Assembly: GCA_918026815.1 (NCBI GenBank)
Contig: CAKJVC010000207.1
Location: forward strand, 140,247 to 204,246
Direction of reading: 5' to 3'
Source of the DNA: Chalara sp. BL73
Taxonomy: Eukaryota > Ascomycota > Leotiomycetes > Helotiales
DNA: 64,000 bases
Shown: positions 11,893-24,000 of the stretch, piece by piece
How the letters are laid out: every line of letters starts with the position of its first letter
How positions within the stretch are numbered: the stretch's first letter is position 1
Notes under the pieces: model-generated
Seen by the model: the letters and a program-made list of their open reading frames with translations, nothing else
What the model was told of the DNA's origin: nothing
The model's database searches: none
Made by a program: the position numbers and the translations under genes

Positions 11893-12327
11893 TATAGATA
11901 TCGTTCCAAGGCCCGGACGAAAACGTCTAGCATTTTGAGCATCTCTGTTGGCCGATTAAATTCTTCTTTCCGAGAAAATATGTTACGTAACGCCTCTGGA
12001 TTGCAGAGCTGCAGCCAATTCTTTCGATGGGTTACGAAGATGAATGCATCTCCCATCTCCTCTTGCGCTTTATAGCGATCTTGAACTTCCCATCCGCCAG
12101 TTGAAGTGCATGAAGTTATTTGCGCTCAAGGGTAGGTGTTTGAGAAGCGAGAGGACCGCCGTGTCGATGCATATCCATGCTGGATTGCCAGAATCTATCG
12201 GCAAGATAACGAGAGGCAATTCGGTCTTTTTGGCATGGTGATAATTCGCGGCTAGACAATATAATGCATAGGTTATCCGAGTCAATGAGAAGGTAATAAA
12301 GGCTATCACAATCAGATGCGTCGTCAT
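11893..12327 (-). pseudogene. Cytochrome P450, N-terminal fragment
   Basis: The minus strand starts with a membrane-anchor helix (MTTHLIVIAFITFSLTRITY) and continues with LPLVILPIDSGNPAWICID, LLKHLPLSANNF and HFNWR. These are the N-terminal features of a fungal microsomal P450 family. After NWR, near 12090, the frame breaks. In the shifted frame the sequence continues EVQDRYKAQEEMGDAFIFVT, then HRKNWLQLCNPEALRNIFSR and EFNRPTEMLKMLDVF. A second break follows near 11910, where GPGLGTISIV would be expected in another frame. Nothing recognisable follows. The fragment faces the same way as the C-terminal P450 fragment at 7466-7965 and may be the other end of the same lost gene. Confidence 0.8.
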
Positions 12328-13489
12328 GTTGTAGGGGCGTTATATGGCACCTTAATTTCAAAGATGAAGTATTTCTAGTTATTGTGACAGCAACAGGAAT
12401 GGCGGAAAGTCTGGAGTCACCTGAGAAAAGACAAAAAAAAAAAAACTGACTTACGGAGCGACTACGGGTGCTTTGCTTTACGTGCATGAGTGGAACTGAG
12501 ATGCGGTGAATAAGTACTAGGCGTAGCAAAATGTTGCAAATGTCGGCATTTAGCCGCCGCAGTTGAAAGTTCTATGTAATATATGTACGTTCAATATGGC
12601 GGGCCCGGCTTTTATTCCTGGAGATCTCTAAAGCGGCAAGCGTTTGGCATCACTGCTATCCATTTGTGGTCGCATCATCTTCTGTAGATGTGACTCGAAT
12701 TTCAGGTATGGAGTCAATATAATCAATGAAAGAATGATTAGAGCCTGGACTCTTATATAGCTAGCTACATTAATTTCAGTCATATTTGTTCTATTTTCAA
12801 CTTACGGCATCAACAACTTGACTAGATTTAAGCACCTTCACATACCCTCGTCTGTTAGTATGCATTTACGACCACTTCTCGCTCTCAACCACTTTTTACC
12901 CAGCCATATTCAATACCCCCTTCAAAGCTTTGAAGAATACAAATACACCTCGTGCAAGAATGTAATCCTTATTCTTTGTCTTTTTCTAGCTATTATAGCA
13001 AGAGCAGTATTTAGTATTCAGAAACTTGATTGGAAAGATTGTGCGTAATTTTGAAAATATTACCGAAATCTTGATTATACGCTGTGTACTAAATTGAATG
13101 TATAGGAACAATTCTTTGTGCCTTTGTATATGATCAATTAGGAATATATTGTGGTAAGCATATCTCGTCTTTCTTCTTTCTCTTTCACTTTCCATTAGAG
13201 ATAATCATGCTAACACAAGCTCAAATATAGCTTGGAATTTGCTACTTTCGTCTGCTCACCACTTATATCATTCCGTAATTCCGAAATAGGGCTCCCTGTA
13301 GGCCGAAGTATATGTGGGAAATGCCTGTGCTTTACCACCATACAGTCTATTAAGATAATGATATGAATAGTCCGACGCGACAAGCACCGTCAGGTGTCAG
13401 TTGAACCCAGACTCCTAATTATAATAAAGCACAACCAAGAATTATACAGTCTCCATATGTGAAAATAAACATATTTCAGTAAACAAGGC
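12328..13489. other. Intergenic, nothing recognised
   Basis: AT-rich sequence with a few short reading frames and an A run at 12436-12445. I see no gene, RNA or clear repeat. Confidence 0.45.
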
Positions 13490-14640
13490 TTACAAATGCT
13501 TACTCTTCCCGAAAGTGTTGCTCGGGGTCTGATCTTCCTTAGCCATTGTTTGCGGCATGACTTTGTTTCGCTGCTCTGCAGCCTTCTTAATGTTCAGCCA
13601 TTGCATACTGCATGCGAATGGCAAGGGAGCGAAAGCAGCAGAAAGAGCATATGCCATGAAATTACGAATCGCATCTGCGTAAGCCCTGCAGATGGCAGCA
13701 AGAACTGCGATTGACGGACCTGTGAGGCTCTCAAGACCTGTGGCGCCAACTGCAATGACTGTAGCTGGAGAGAAAGCGGTGGTATGCAATGGTATGCTTG
13801 ATTTAAGTTCTGAGAGGAACAAACTCTGTGCGACGGATACTGAGAGCGCTCTGGAACTTGTTCAGCATATTAGATAGAGGCACATGATTTAGGAAAACAT
13901 ACGCTCCAAGTTGGTACATAAAGACTGCAATAGCTAAACATGGTTAGAAGATGTCCATAACTGCTGGTAAGGTAACTTACCATACCATTGACGGTTGGTA
14001 TATCATGTTCACTGCATGGATGTTAACCTGGATTGCTCATTTTTATCCAGGTTAGTTCGGGGTACCTTGAGACCACCTGTAAGGCAGTGTACAGGAGTTG
14101 TTGAGCAATACCGGTTCCCAGACCATTGATCACCATAAAAGCACTCAATCGAGCCGTGGATGTGTTGGTATCGATAGTAGTCAGGAGTCCAGCACCGACG
14201 ATTGCAACCATTGTTCCTGCAATCATGTAGGGCACCTACGAACCATTAGCCTTATTCTAGGCAAAAAAAAAAAGGCCTGCTTTGCATAATAACCCTACCT
14301 TGTCACAACTAATCCTGCAATTACTAGCCGTATGATCTGTGGCAAAACTATAGCAATGGATCGGACACCACTCTCAATTGCTGTAACACCTTGAATGGAT
14401 TGAAAGTATATTGGAAGATAGTAAGCATACTTGATCACAAAACGATGGTTTAGTGTTAGCTTTGCGCATGTATTTGTAGATAGAGCAATTTTTTGAACTC
14501 CCTGCAAAGCTAGACATGCCTAGAAGCATAGGAAAAGGCTACCCATAAGGATTGGTTGCTGTCGGAGTATCCAAAGTGGGATGGTAACAGTCAAAGTGTA
14601 AGTCAACACAGCTTGGCAGTCCATGATGGTGCCGCGTAGG
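13490..14640 (-). pseudogene. MFS drug transporter, C-terminal half, broken
   Basis: The minus strand reads as the second half of a DHA14-type major facilitator. It shows PLWILRQQPILMGSLFLCF, YYLPIYFQSIQGVTAIESGV, IAGTMVAIVGAGLLTTID and FMVINGLGTGIAQQLLYTAL. Further blocks are AIAVFMYQLGA, LFLSELKSSI, VGATGLESLTG and CRAYADAIRNFMAYALSAAF. Some junctions look like normal introns, for example after MYQLGA. Others do not: a stop interrupts the frame right after SLFLCF near 14520, and the join before the PYMIAGTM block near 14235-14300 cannot be made in phase. The first six or so helices are absent upstream. I therefore treat it as a pseudogene. It is separate from the intact MFS gene at 36128-37902. 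Confidence 0.7.
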
Positions 14641-15736
14641 AGTCGAAAATAGGCAAGGACGACCTAGGAAGCTCACTTGAGCACCGAATCAAAGCATTAA
14701 AGTGATCCTAGTACTTTAAGCCCCTCTTTGTATATTTGGGCGGCGCAGTAGTTTGAATCCTGCGGATATTACGCACTAACAGGGTAGTATACTGTGATGC
14801 ATGTGTTGGCATGCATTATTACTATTAGGAAGGAAGACCAGAAATGTAACGACTCAAGTATGGATCACAGCAATCGAGTGGGAAGCTCCGACAGTGCAAA
14901 ATACAGCTTCAGTTATACGGGAATAACTAAAATGGTTGCAATCGTCTGAAGAGAGAAGAAAGGGGAAAGGAGGATCTAGTAAAGGCAGGTTGAGAGGAAG
15001 TATGTACCTGAGGCTCCCAATACGAAATGATGATATATTCTACAAGAAAGGGCACTCCGATAGTAAATCCGAATGTGGTCAAGATCCTCGTTAATTTCTG
15101 CATGTCCGAATGATTGTATCCAGTGGCTAATATAGTTCCATAAATATCGATCTCCAAGGAAGAGCATCACAGCTGGTCAATGCGGTGCGAATGGCGGTAA
15201 GCATTCATCGACCATTTACCCCGCCACGGACTGAAAGGTGCTATACGGATTGACTATAAGCGACCTACAATTTGACAGGCTCGCATAGACTTGCATATGC
15301 AAAGATAACGTAGAAGTCCAAGCACAGTAAGACTTGCATGCCCTTAGCCAGAGTAAGCTTCCTCAAAGTTAAGCTGGCGTAAAAGGTAGCGGGTTTCAGC
15401 GAATGAGATCTGGAGAGGTGCCCTAAAACAGCCCTAACGAGCTCGAGAACAAGGAGCAGACGGTCCGTGCCGTGCAACGCCATCGTACTACAGTAAACAA
15501 GGCAAGGTGTGACTACAAACAGCCAAAGCCTTATCTTAAAAGGCTTGATCAGCGCGGAACAGGGTGGGCGCTTGTTTCGAGTCACGTGTTGAGTAACTCT
15601 GATGTGACCAGGTGGCGCAGCTTTCAAGTCAATATAATTCAATGAGCATGCTCTAGTCGCTGAGGTTGAGCGGCATCTCTTGGCAGTGGACATTTCGACT
15701 TTTTATAGACTAATTTGAAGAAGGGAAATTGTAACA
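14641..15736. other. Intergenic with an unassigned reading frame
   Basis: A minus-strand frame at 14927-15157 (EIDIYGTILATGYNHSDMQK and a hydrophobic stretch) looks protein-like but I do not recognise it. It could be another gene relic. The last 400 bp should contain the promoter of the regulator gene; a minus-strand frame there (15265-15693) has no recognisable features. Confidence 0.35.
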
Positions 15737-17269
15737 ATGGTCAACCCAACTTCAGCCCAGCCGCCACCGCCGTCAACAGTAGCCGGAGCTCAAACCCGGC
15801 GCCTTGCCTGCGATAGATGCCGTGGGCACAAGCTCAGGTGTGAACGCGCATCCATGACATCAGATTGTCAGCGATGTTCGAGAGCGCGAGCCGAGTGTAT
15901 CACAAGCCCAGTTCATCGCATAGGAAGACCGAGCATCTCCAAAAGATTTCCCGAGCCCTCAAGCGCTGAGCCAGAGTCGGGATCAGCATTAGCCCCAAGC
16001 TCCGACACGGTTGCGGGTGACCTAGCCTTGTTTCATAGGGGCCGGGAAGCCGAATCTTCCTCTATCGATCAATCCCTGATATCCAGCAATGCCGAAACTA
16101 CTGACTCCCCTCGCTTTCTTGCACCTACACCAACTGACGAGATTAACGGCGACTACCCGGCCAATGATCTTCTCGCTGACTCGCAGAACCCATTCGAAGC
16201 ACCTGACTGGTCCTCTGACTTTGGCAACCAATTCAATGCTTTCGATGTCGTCAATGCCAATACCAGTCCCCTTGGAAGCGCCACGAACCGAAGTCGAGAC
16301 GAAAACCCCTTGAGTGATATGGACTTCTCCTTTGACATGCTAGCCGCCTTCTCCAGCTCCGTGAAGACACATGCCTCTAGAGAAATGGAAAACGAGATGC
16401 CGGAGCTGTCACCTATTGCTATCAGAGAAACACAGTTGCAGAAACTTTCGGCCCTTAATGCCAGTTTGTCAGCGCAATTGAATCGAGTTAGCGATGGTCA
16501 ATTGGGTAATATATTAGCATTCTCGCCGTGCAAACCCGACCTATATGGCCAGAGTCCGAGTCACCCTATCGGGAGTCTGTTGGATAGCTCTGAGAAGTTT
16601 GTAGAACTACTGGGATATTTTTTGAACGTCTCGTCCGGTGTCATGCCTTCGGATACACTCCAGTCCGGAAACGGGGAAGGAAGTGATTCTGGAACTCACA
16701 GAGATGCAATAATGGGTGCAAGAAATGTTTCCCCCATATTAAGCCAACCCGAGACCAGACCTTCCTCATTTGGGCAGTTTACCTCCTCAACGTCTGTACC
16801 TAGTCAGCAGGGACAAATCAGTGCCAAAACTAATGGTTCAGATTATTGGCAACCGGACCTCTCTACCTTTCTTGCAATGCTGGCTTGTTACGTCTCTCTC
16901 GTCCGCATTTCAAAATTCGTATTTGCACATGTGCACATTGCTCTATTATCTTGTCCGTCGCCTCGTGGCAAGGCACTCACAACTCTGCCAAGCCTCCAAT
17001 TTCCCGGCTTCAAAATAAGTGGGGACAGGCATCTTCAGGTAAAGCTGGTAATGCAAGCGATTAAGCACAGCTTCGACAAGATTGAGAAAGCATTGGCTGA
17101 GATAGATACACGTTGCAACGGCGCTAACGATGGGGAGCGTGGTATTCTTGAGACGGTGATCAAGAAGGAGGCTATGGAAGGCCGAGATAGCCATATCGGC
17201 CGTGTGCCACCACTCTCCGAGACAATGAAGAATATCGATTATTTCATGGCTAAGAGTGCGGCGTGGTAG
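15737..17269 (+). CDS. Zn2Cys6 transcription factor, likely cluster regulator
   Basis: A single 510-codon exon. Residues 25-54 form a canonical zinc binuclear cluster: CDRCRGHKLRC then, after eight residues, CQRCSRARAEC (spacing C-x2-C-x6-C-x8-C-x2-C-x6-C). The cysteine cluster, a Pro/Ser-rich linker and a C-terminal half with DLSTFLAMLACYVSLVRISK and LVMQAIKHSFDKIEKALAEI resemble AflR-type pathway regulators of fungal secondary metabolism. It would act in the nucleus on promoters of nearby genes. It lies at the left edge of the metabolite cluster, next to the P450 gene and 3.8 kb before the PKS-NRPS. A 70-bp decayed copy of its codons 128-151 is found beyond the other end of the cluster at 45153-45222. 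Control of the cluster is inferred from position. Confidence 0.88.
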   Translation: MVNPTSAQPPPPSTVAGAQTRRLACDRCRGHKLRCERASMTSDCQRCSRARAECITSPVHRIGRPSISKRFPEPSSAEPESGSALAPSSDTVAGDLALFHRGREAESSSIDQSLISSNAETTDSPRFLAPTPTDEINGDYPANDLLADSQNPFEAPDWSSDFGNQFNAFDVVNANTSPLGSATNRSRDENPLSDMDFSFDMLAAFSSSVKTHASREMENEMPELSPIAIRETQLQKLSALNASLSAQLNRVSDGQLGNILAFSPCKPDLYGQSPSHPIGSLLDSSEKFVELLGYFLNVSSGVMPSDTLQSGNGEGSDSGTHRDAIMGARNVSPILSQPETRPSSFGQFTSSTSVPSQQGQISAKTNGSDYWQPDLSTFLAMLACYVSLVRISKFVFAHVHIALLSCPSPRGKALTTLPSLQFPGFKISGDRHLQVKLVMQAIKHSFDKIEKALAEIDTRCNGANDGERGILETVIKKEAMEGRDSHIGRVPPLSETMKNIDYFMAKSAAW

Positions 17270-17731
17270 GTTAGTGGCATCGGTAAGCCAGCGAGGCCTG
17301 CATGATTGATGATTATGATATAACGATTATGATAGCATAATAAGATATCTCATGTAAGGCACTTTCTTATCCTAAACATGCTACTTTACATGCGAATCAT
17401 TGGTTTTCTTCTTTGGCTTGTTCGTTCAATCTCGATTATCAATTGGCAACTCAACTCTTAACCATTGAGCGGCGGTTGCCAAGATCGATCAAAGATCACC
17501 TGTTACTTCTAGTTTGATTTAAGAGGTCGGCTAAATGAGAAACTCGAATAGAGACGCCAAAGTGATGCGGGACTGAACCATCGGAGTGCATACATGATTT
17601 TGCGATGCATTTGACCTGCCCAGATATTCTCTTATAGATCCAAGCGAAAATCCTCAATTGGTTCTATCGAAACCTGACTTCTATTATGAAATACCAAAAG
17701 GCACTCATACAGTTCTCTGGACTGCTACTAG
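17270..17731. other. Convergent 3' spacer
   Basis: The regulator gene and the P450 gene converge on this 462-bp stretch, so it should hold two 3' ends. A TGATTATGATATAACGATTATGAT-like AT repeat occurs around 17305-17335. No gene is seen. Confidence 0.5.
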
Positions 17732-19686
17732 TCATATCTTTTCGCGGATCACACGGCGGAATTTCACCATCGTATCTGGTCTAGCCCAGAAGCCTTGAAA
17801 TCTCGCGTCACGCTCCCAATTCATAGTCTGATTGCTCAGCTCCATATCAAAATGCCAGACTAATTTTGCCAATATGATCCTTGCTTCCAGGTATGCCAGA
17901 TTAATCCCGATACAGGCTCGCGGGCCTTGTGAGAATGGTTTGAAAGCGTCTCTCAAGTCCTCGTTATACGCATGGTCATAGTCGGGGTGGGAATGGGGAA
18001 GCCAGCGTTCAGGATGAAAGTCCCGCGCGTGTTTGAAATTCGCCTCCGAGTGGGTCATGCTCCAAAAGGATGTTGAGCAGACAGTCTTTTCAGTCTTATT
18101 AGTTGAGACACGATGCCGGGAGATTAGGGGATACGCACGCCTTTAGGGATGAATTCTCCATCTACCAACGCCCCTGGACTTATTCTCGGAAGCCCAAAAG
18201 AAGCTGGTGGGAAGATACGAAGCCCTTCTTCCACAACCGCACAGAGATATTTCAATCGCTGTGTAGAACTACCATCTATCTGCCCTGCATCATCATACGA
18301 ACCTCGTATCTCTTCAGCTAGTCTCCTCATCTGTTTTGGATTTTTCAGCAGATAGTATGTCGTGGCTGTCAGGAATATTGACGTAGTGTCCGAACCCGCG
18401 ACGACCAGAACATTGGCTTGCGCTAGCATGAACCGCTCCGATGAATCTGGTGATTTTTCTGAGAGAAGATTAGAGAAAAAATCTACCCGAAGGATTTTCT
18501 CATTTTGAGCAATACGCGCTTGCACCTTTTCGCGGCTGTAGGCCATATGGCGGGTTATCTGTGACCAGAAATTCCAAGGCAAGGCTATTATTATGAGCGG
18601 TTTGAAAAGAGGAAAGCGTCGGAACACTTCGAGAAGCGTCACGAGAAATCCTGCATCGAGAATCGTGCTTATCCAAAAATGAGGTCTGGCTAAGTGGCTT
18701 TTTAGTACATGATGCTCTGGTCTATAGACCGGCCGTGGGTGCATATACCTTCTTTAACAGCGTCAAAGGAAACACCAAACGTAAGGTCGCCGATTACATC
18801 GAAAGTAAGCCAGTTGAACCACTGATTTTGTGAGCCTGCGAAGCACGTTGAGGGTGGAGGTTTCCTACATCTCCAAGGTTCACGCCTCCATCTATCGGAC
18901 CGAATTTGGCTAGTTGATCAACGAATAAATCGACATACTTGTGAATCACGAACTCTTGATCTTTGAGCGCCGATGCACTGAATCCATGAGATAAGACTCT
19001 TCTGGTTTCTCGATGCCGTTCTGGATTACGCTCCGCAACGATTCCAGGTTCTTCCTGGCCAATTTCATAGAAAGTAGATTTCAAGAACACCTGGTCCTTC
19101 TTGCCGTGACCATATATATCTACATTCTGTCAGAAATATCGCGAAGAGGGGAAGGTGGGTTGAGTACCTTTGAAGCTTTGTGGTGTAACGAAGGAGAGCT
19201 CATTGGGTGCCACGCGGACAACGTTTCCTACGGAGTGTCAAAAGTGCCTGATGTCTATAACTTTCATGTTTTATAGAGAAAACAACCGTATTTCTTGTGT
19301 AGGTCCTCAACGTCCCATGGATATCGGCCAGCAACCCTGCTTCGGATGAGCGGTTTCATGGGTCAGGAAGTAGGGTGCATTTACCAGTGATATGCATACC
19401 AAATGTTCGAAATAGCTGCTAATCTAGGGCCGGGATATTTCGCTAGAGGATGAAGGAAGAGAAGGTAGGCGCTACGAAGAATTGCATATACAGCCATCTG
19501 TCATTCTTAGAGTTTTGATGCGAATTAGTGGGTTTTAGAGGCTCAACGAACTAATTTCAAGCCAAGGAACAGCACTTGAATAATGGAGATTTGTCGTAGT
19601 ATCAGCCATGCTAGTTGTGAATTCGTAAGTCCTAAACTCGCAAGCTGCTCTCTCGCTTCTGCAATCTGTCTGAATATTTTAGGCAT
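17732..19686 (-). CDS. Cytochrome P450 monooxygenase of the cluster
   Basis: Eight exons (19686-19552, 19497-19385, 19336-19287, 19227-19168, 19119-18869, 18821-18749, 18689-18139, 18085-17732) join in frame to 528 residues. Order of features: an N-terminal hydrophobic anchor ([19 protein letters not shown]), [29 protein letters not shown], and [20 protein letters not shown]. Next come the I-helix [16 protein letters not shown], the K-helix [10 protein letters not shown] (ExxR), the PERW block, and the heme loop [19 protein letters not shown] with the Cys ligand near residue 469. The pattern is that of ER-anchored fungal P450s of the isotrichodermin 15-hydroxylase type. It is divergently placed to the PKS-NRPS and is the only intact P450 in the window, so it is the likely oxidative tailoring enzyme of the pathway. 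Site of oxidation cannot be told. Confidence 0.9.
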
Positions 19687-19853
19687 GGTGGCGGAAGAAT
19701 GCTATTAGAGTTTAAAATGACCAACCAGTAGGGAAATCACCTTTATGATATTTCTTAGTTAAGTTGAGCGTGTAGGTCTGCATCAATTCGGACGACATAT
19801 TTTAGTCTCTTCGGGGTGGGTTCTTGAGACCGAATATTCTGTTTGTAGAAAGG

Positions 19854-19862
19854 CGACGCCGA
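19854..19862. promoter_or_regulatory. Candidate regulator site CGACGCCGA upstream of the P450 gene
   Basis: Nine bases, 168-176 bp before the P450 start codon at 19686. It fits the loose consensus CGAYRYCGR shared with sites before three other cluster genes. CCGA/TCGG half-sites are typical for Zn2Cys6 proteins. Function is inferred only. Confidence 0.3.
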
Positions 19863-20853
19863 AAATCAACAGGCCGAATGGCCGAACCACCGGTGGGGTA
19901 TTTTACAGAATTACACCAATGAAAAGTGCAAAGATAAACATAATCATCAAAGAGCTCTAATGAATTGGGGAATATAGACTAACCGGGAACTTCCGAGCTA
20001 CAGGTTCAGAGCTTGAATATAGTAGGCGTTTATTCTTCTCAAGTAGTGTTGATGGTTTATAACTTAGACACCTTCATCTATTATTGATTGAAGTATCTGC
20101 TTGTGTATCATCTCGGTCAATTGGAGCCTTCATCTACTGACATTTAAAAGGCTCGGCATAGTTGAGATTGACCAGAATGTATGCAAAGATGCTTATCTGA
20201 CCTTTAAATATTCACCAACACTTGTTTAACTTTAACCTTAATATATGTGTATAATTACGTAAATGATATTGTTTTGAAGACACACGGAAATTCAGGGAAG
20301 TAAGCCGTATGCACCTATCGTTGTTCAGAGTAACATCAGCAGCCAGGTTCCCAGATGTTCAGAGAAAGCCGCCTTATTACCCAACTGATCACCCACTATG
20401 CCTCTGCGAATTCCCAAAACCTGTTGCAAACATTCCAACTATGTAACAACATCAAATACGAACCAAAATATATGGGAGAGATGTCGAGAATCTGATATCA
20501 CGTGATATCACCGCGATACAAACATGCCGGCTTGAAATGTGACATATTCTCCTCCCCTCTCTCTAAACCTCTTATCGCCTACGTAGTAAATGACGGTTGA
20601 ATGTACCAATCATTCTACTATATATATTCGGCTTTCTCGCATCAATCGCGCTGCCCGCCTGATGACGTTCATCGGCGGCTTAAGCCACTATCACCGAATT
20701 CCTTCACATTTCCGAGATTGAGTTTAAAATTCGTAGCGATGATGATCGCCAATATGAGAGAAACGGATACTAGCTTCGGCCTTAGACTCATCAAGCCGAC
20801 CATATTTTTGTCGGATGCACTTTTCGGTCAGATTTTCTATGTCCCTGTCAACA

Positions 20854-20862
20854 CGATATCGG
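20854..20862. promoter_or_regulatory. Candidate regulator site CGATATCGG upstream of the PKS-NRPS
   Basis: Contains the palindrome CGATATCG, 176-184 bp before the PKS-NRPS start codon at 21038. It fits the same CGAYRYCGR consensus. Role is inferred from position and similarity only. Confidence 0.3.
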
Positions 20863-21037
20863 TCCAGCACCTACCAGGATTGTAACTTTTTTATATCGGT
20901 GTAATTGAGTAGCTGAACTTATATTTTATCATTTCATTGACTTTTGTGTATATATTTCAGACCCAAACGGCTTTCGCAAGCAAAATCTAGAACAACTTGA
21001 ACGTATTGCATCTGTGGTTAACCAAAATCTCTTCGTC

Positions 21038-24000
21038 ATGCTGCCTCAACGCCGTGAACCAATCGCCATTGTTGGGAGCGGATGCCGCTTTCCAGGTGAA
21101 GCTTCCTCGCCAGCAAAGCTTTGGGAGCTTCTTCGTGACCCTCGTGATGTTCTTCGACCCATCGATCGCTTCGATACGAGCGGATTCTACCATGCGGATG
21201 GGATGCATCACGGAAGTAGCAATATCAAGGACTCCTACTTGCTGTCTGAAGACCACCGCCTATTTGATGCACAATTTTTCAATATCAACTCTGTGGAAGC
21301 AAACTCTATAGATCCTTCCCAGAGATTGTTATTGAAAACTGTATACGAAGCTCTAGAGTCAGCAGGGCTCAAACTTGAGAATATGCGAGGGTCTTCAACC
21401 GCAGTCTATGTTGGCCTCATGTGCGAAGAATACAGCCAGGTTCTTCTCCGAGACCTGGATTCTCTGCCAACGTACTTCGCAACAGGTACCGCACGCAGCA
21501 TCATATCCAATCGCATTTCTTATTTTTTTGACTGGCATGGTCCATCTATGACGATTGATACCGCTTGTTCTAGTTCTTTGGTGGCAATACATCAAGCTGT
21601 TCAGACACTGAGATCTGGAGAGTCACGAGTCAGACCCTATTGTTAACTTCATTAGCCCACATTTACTAACTATTAGTTTAGACGGCAATTGCTGCGGGTG
21701 CCAATTTGATCTTGGGGCCTGGTAAGTTCAGTTCTCCTTAAGGGGCCCATATCGGCCGTTTGACTCAGTCACGTTAACACTCATATTAAACAGAGGCTTA
21801 TATTGCGGAGAGCAAGTTGAAGATGCTGTCTCCTGGCAGTCGATCCCGCATGTGGGATGCAGATGCTGATGGATATGCTCGCGGGGATGGTATCGCAGCG
21901 GTAGTCCTGAAAACGCTGAGCAACGCTATTGAAGATGGCGATCATATTGAGTGTATTATTCGGGAGACCGCGGTAAATCAAGATGGAAGAACCAAAGGAA
22001 GTAAGTATCATGCCTCATCTTTAGGGCACTTCTCCACTGAGGCATTAGATCGTAGACCCAGGATGGGATTATTATTCTCTTCCCGCCTTGCCTTTGATTC
22101 ATCAAGACTTTGCTAATTTCTTGCGCACTTTTCGTAGTCACAATGCCAAGCGCTATAGCCCAGACTTCGTTGATCCGCGAGTGCTACGCCAAGGCAGGAC
22201 TCGACATTTCAAAAGAAGAGGATCGCCCACAATACTTTGAGGCACAGTAAGTCATTAAGTAATTTCCCTGGATTAATCTACTTAGTTCCAATGTTCTAGT
22301 AGGACATGTTTCTGTTTTAGCAAGGCATGCTTGCCATTTTTCAACACTTTCCTTCCTGAATTTTGAATACTGACTCCAAGGATTTCAGCGGTACAGGAAC
22401 ACCGGCGGGTGACCCAATTGAGGCCGAAGCAATCAGTCGCGCATTTTTCGAGTTCCAGGATGAAACTCCAGTTCCTGAAAAGAAGCTATACGTCGGCTCT
22501 ATCAAGACTGTGATTGGCCATACCGTAAGTAATCGGGTTTGACCAATTCCTTCTCATGAATCCTGAAGGAGAGAATGTCTCGTCTAATATATCACTTTAA
22601 CTTGCCCTCTCTTATTGCTTTTTACTAATAGATACTGACTCTGAGATTTCGAAATTTAGGAGGGCACCGCTGGAATTGCGTAAGTGCACAAATACATGCC
22701 TCTTGCTATTTCAACCACAGGCACTTAACTGAAGCTCTATTATACAGCGCTGTTCTCAAGGCATCTCTTGCACTTCAACATGGAGTGATCCCACCAAATA
22801 TGCTTTTTAACCAGCTGAATCCATCCTTGCAGCCCTTCTATAAAGACTTAGAGATAGTTACTGCCACAAACCAAGAATGGCCAACTGTTGGCGATGGGCT
22901 TATTCGCAGGGCAAGTGTAAACAGTTTTGGATTTGGAGGCACAAATTCTCACATCATTCTCGAGAGCTATGAGAGCGTCTCGATATCAGATTCGAAGATA
23001 TTGGGACCTCTCACACCTTCCATTCCCTTTATATTTACAGCAGCCTCTCAGCGCTCGCTCCTGAAGCTTCTAGCTTCTTACTCAACCTACCTAAAAGCCC
23101 ACCCACTAACGAATCTGCGCGATCTTGCTTGGACACTCAGCGCTCGAAGGTCGAACCTTCCTATTAAAGAGACATTCCCCGGAGTGTCTATTGAATCTCT
23201 CTGCTCCAAGATAGATGCCTACGTTGAACTTAACAAAGGCAAAGCAGAACAGAATCCGCCCAAAGCGTTTCAAACAAGCCCTCGAGTCCTCGGAGTGTTT
23301 ACCGGCCAAGGAGCTCAATGGGCAGGTATGGGTCGAGAGTTGATTTTAGGGTCTAATTCTGTGCGAAAGACTATAGATGATCTAGAACTGTCACTGGGAC
23401 AATTGCCAGTAGATGATCGCCCCTCTTGGTCATTGAAAGATGAGCTACTGGCTGATGGGAAAACATCTCGTCTTGCTGATGCAACCCTTTCCCAACCCCT
23501 CTGTACAGCTCTCCAAGTCGTATTAGTTGATCTTCTACGCAGTACTAATGTACAACTTGACGCGGTTGTTGGCCATTCTTCAGGGGAGATTGGCGCGGCC
23601 TACGCTGCAGGCTACATTTCTGCAAAAGATGCTATACGAATTGCCTACTATCGTGGACTCCACTCAAATCTAGCAACCGGCAAAGGCGGTATGACTGGGG
23701 CCATGATGGCTGTGGGGACTTCACCCGAAGACGCCCTGGAGCTTTGCAGCCTACCAGAGTTTGAGGGCCGGATTACAGTGGCAGCATACAATTCGTCCGA
23801 AAGCGTGACGCTCTCGGGTGATGCGGACGCAATAAATGAAGCACAGATCATTTTTGAAGAGGAAAAGAAGTTCACTCGAGTGCTTCAAGTCAACAAAGCT
23901 TACCATTCGCATCATATGATCCCCTGCTCAAAAAAGTACATCGAATCCATCCAAGCATGTGACATTCATTTACAAACGCCTCCACACAACGCTAGTGCTT

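Larger units (their letters stand above)
19687..21037. promoter_or_regulatory. Bidirectional promoter region between P450 and PKS-NRPS
   Basis: The P450 and PKS-NRPS genes diverge from this 1.35-kb region, which has no convincing gene. It contains several CCGA/TCGG elements: CGACGCCGA at 19854-19862, two adjoining GGCCGAA-like boxes at 19871-19886, and CGATATCGG at 20854-20862. A second ATATCGG occurs near 20896. A short frame at 20601-20885 has no recognisable features. Confidence 0.5.

Noticed and set aside
15265..15693. 142-codon minus-strand frame upstream of the regulator gene
   Set aside because: No recognisable motif or hydrophobic pattern; it covers the expected regulator promoter.
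20601..20885. 94-codon frame before the PKS-NRPS
   Set aside because: No family features, and it contains the shared upstream motif; more likely promoter DNA.
21014..21037. Upstream GTG start for the PKS-NRPS
   Set aside because: Fungal nuclear genes start with ATG; the ATG at 21038 gives the normal short N-terminus before EPIAIVGSG.
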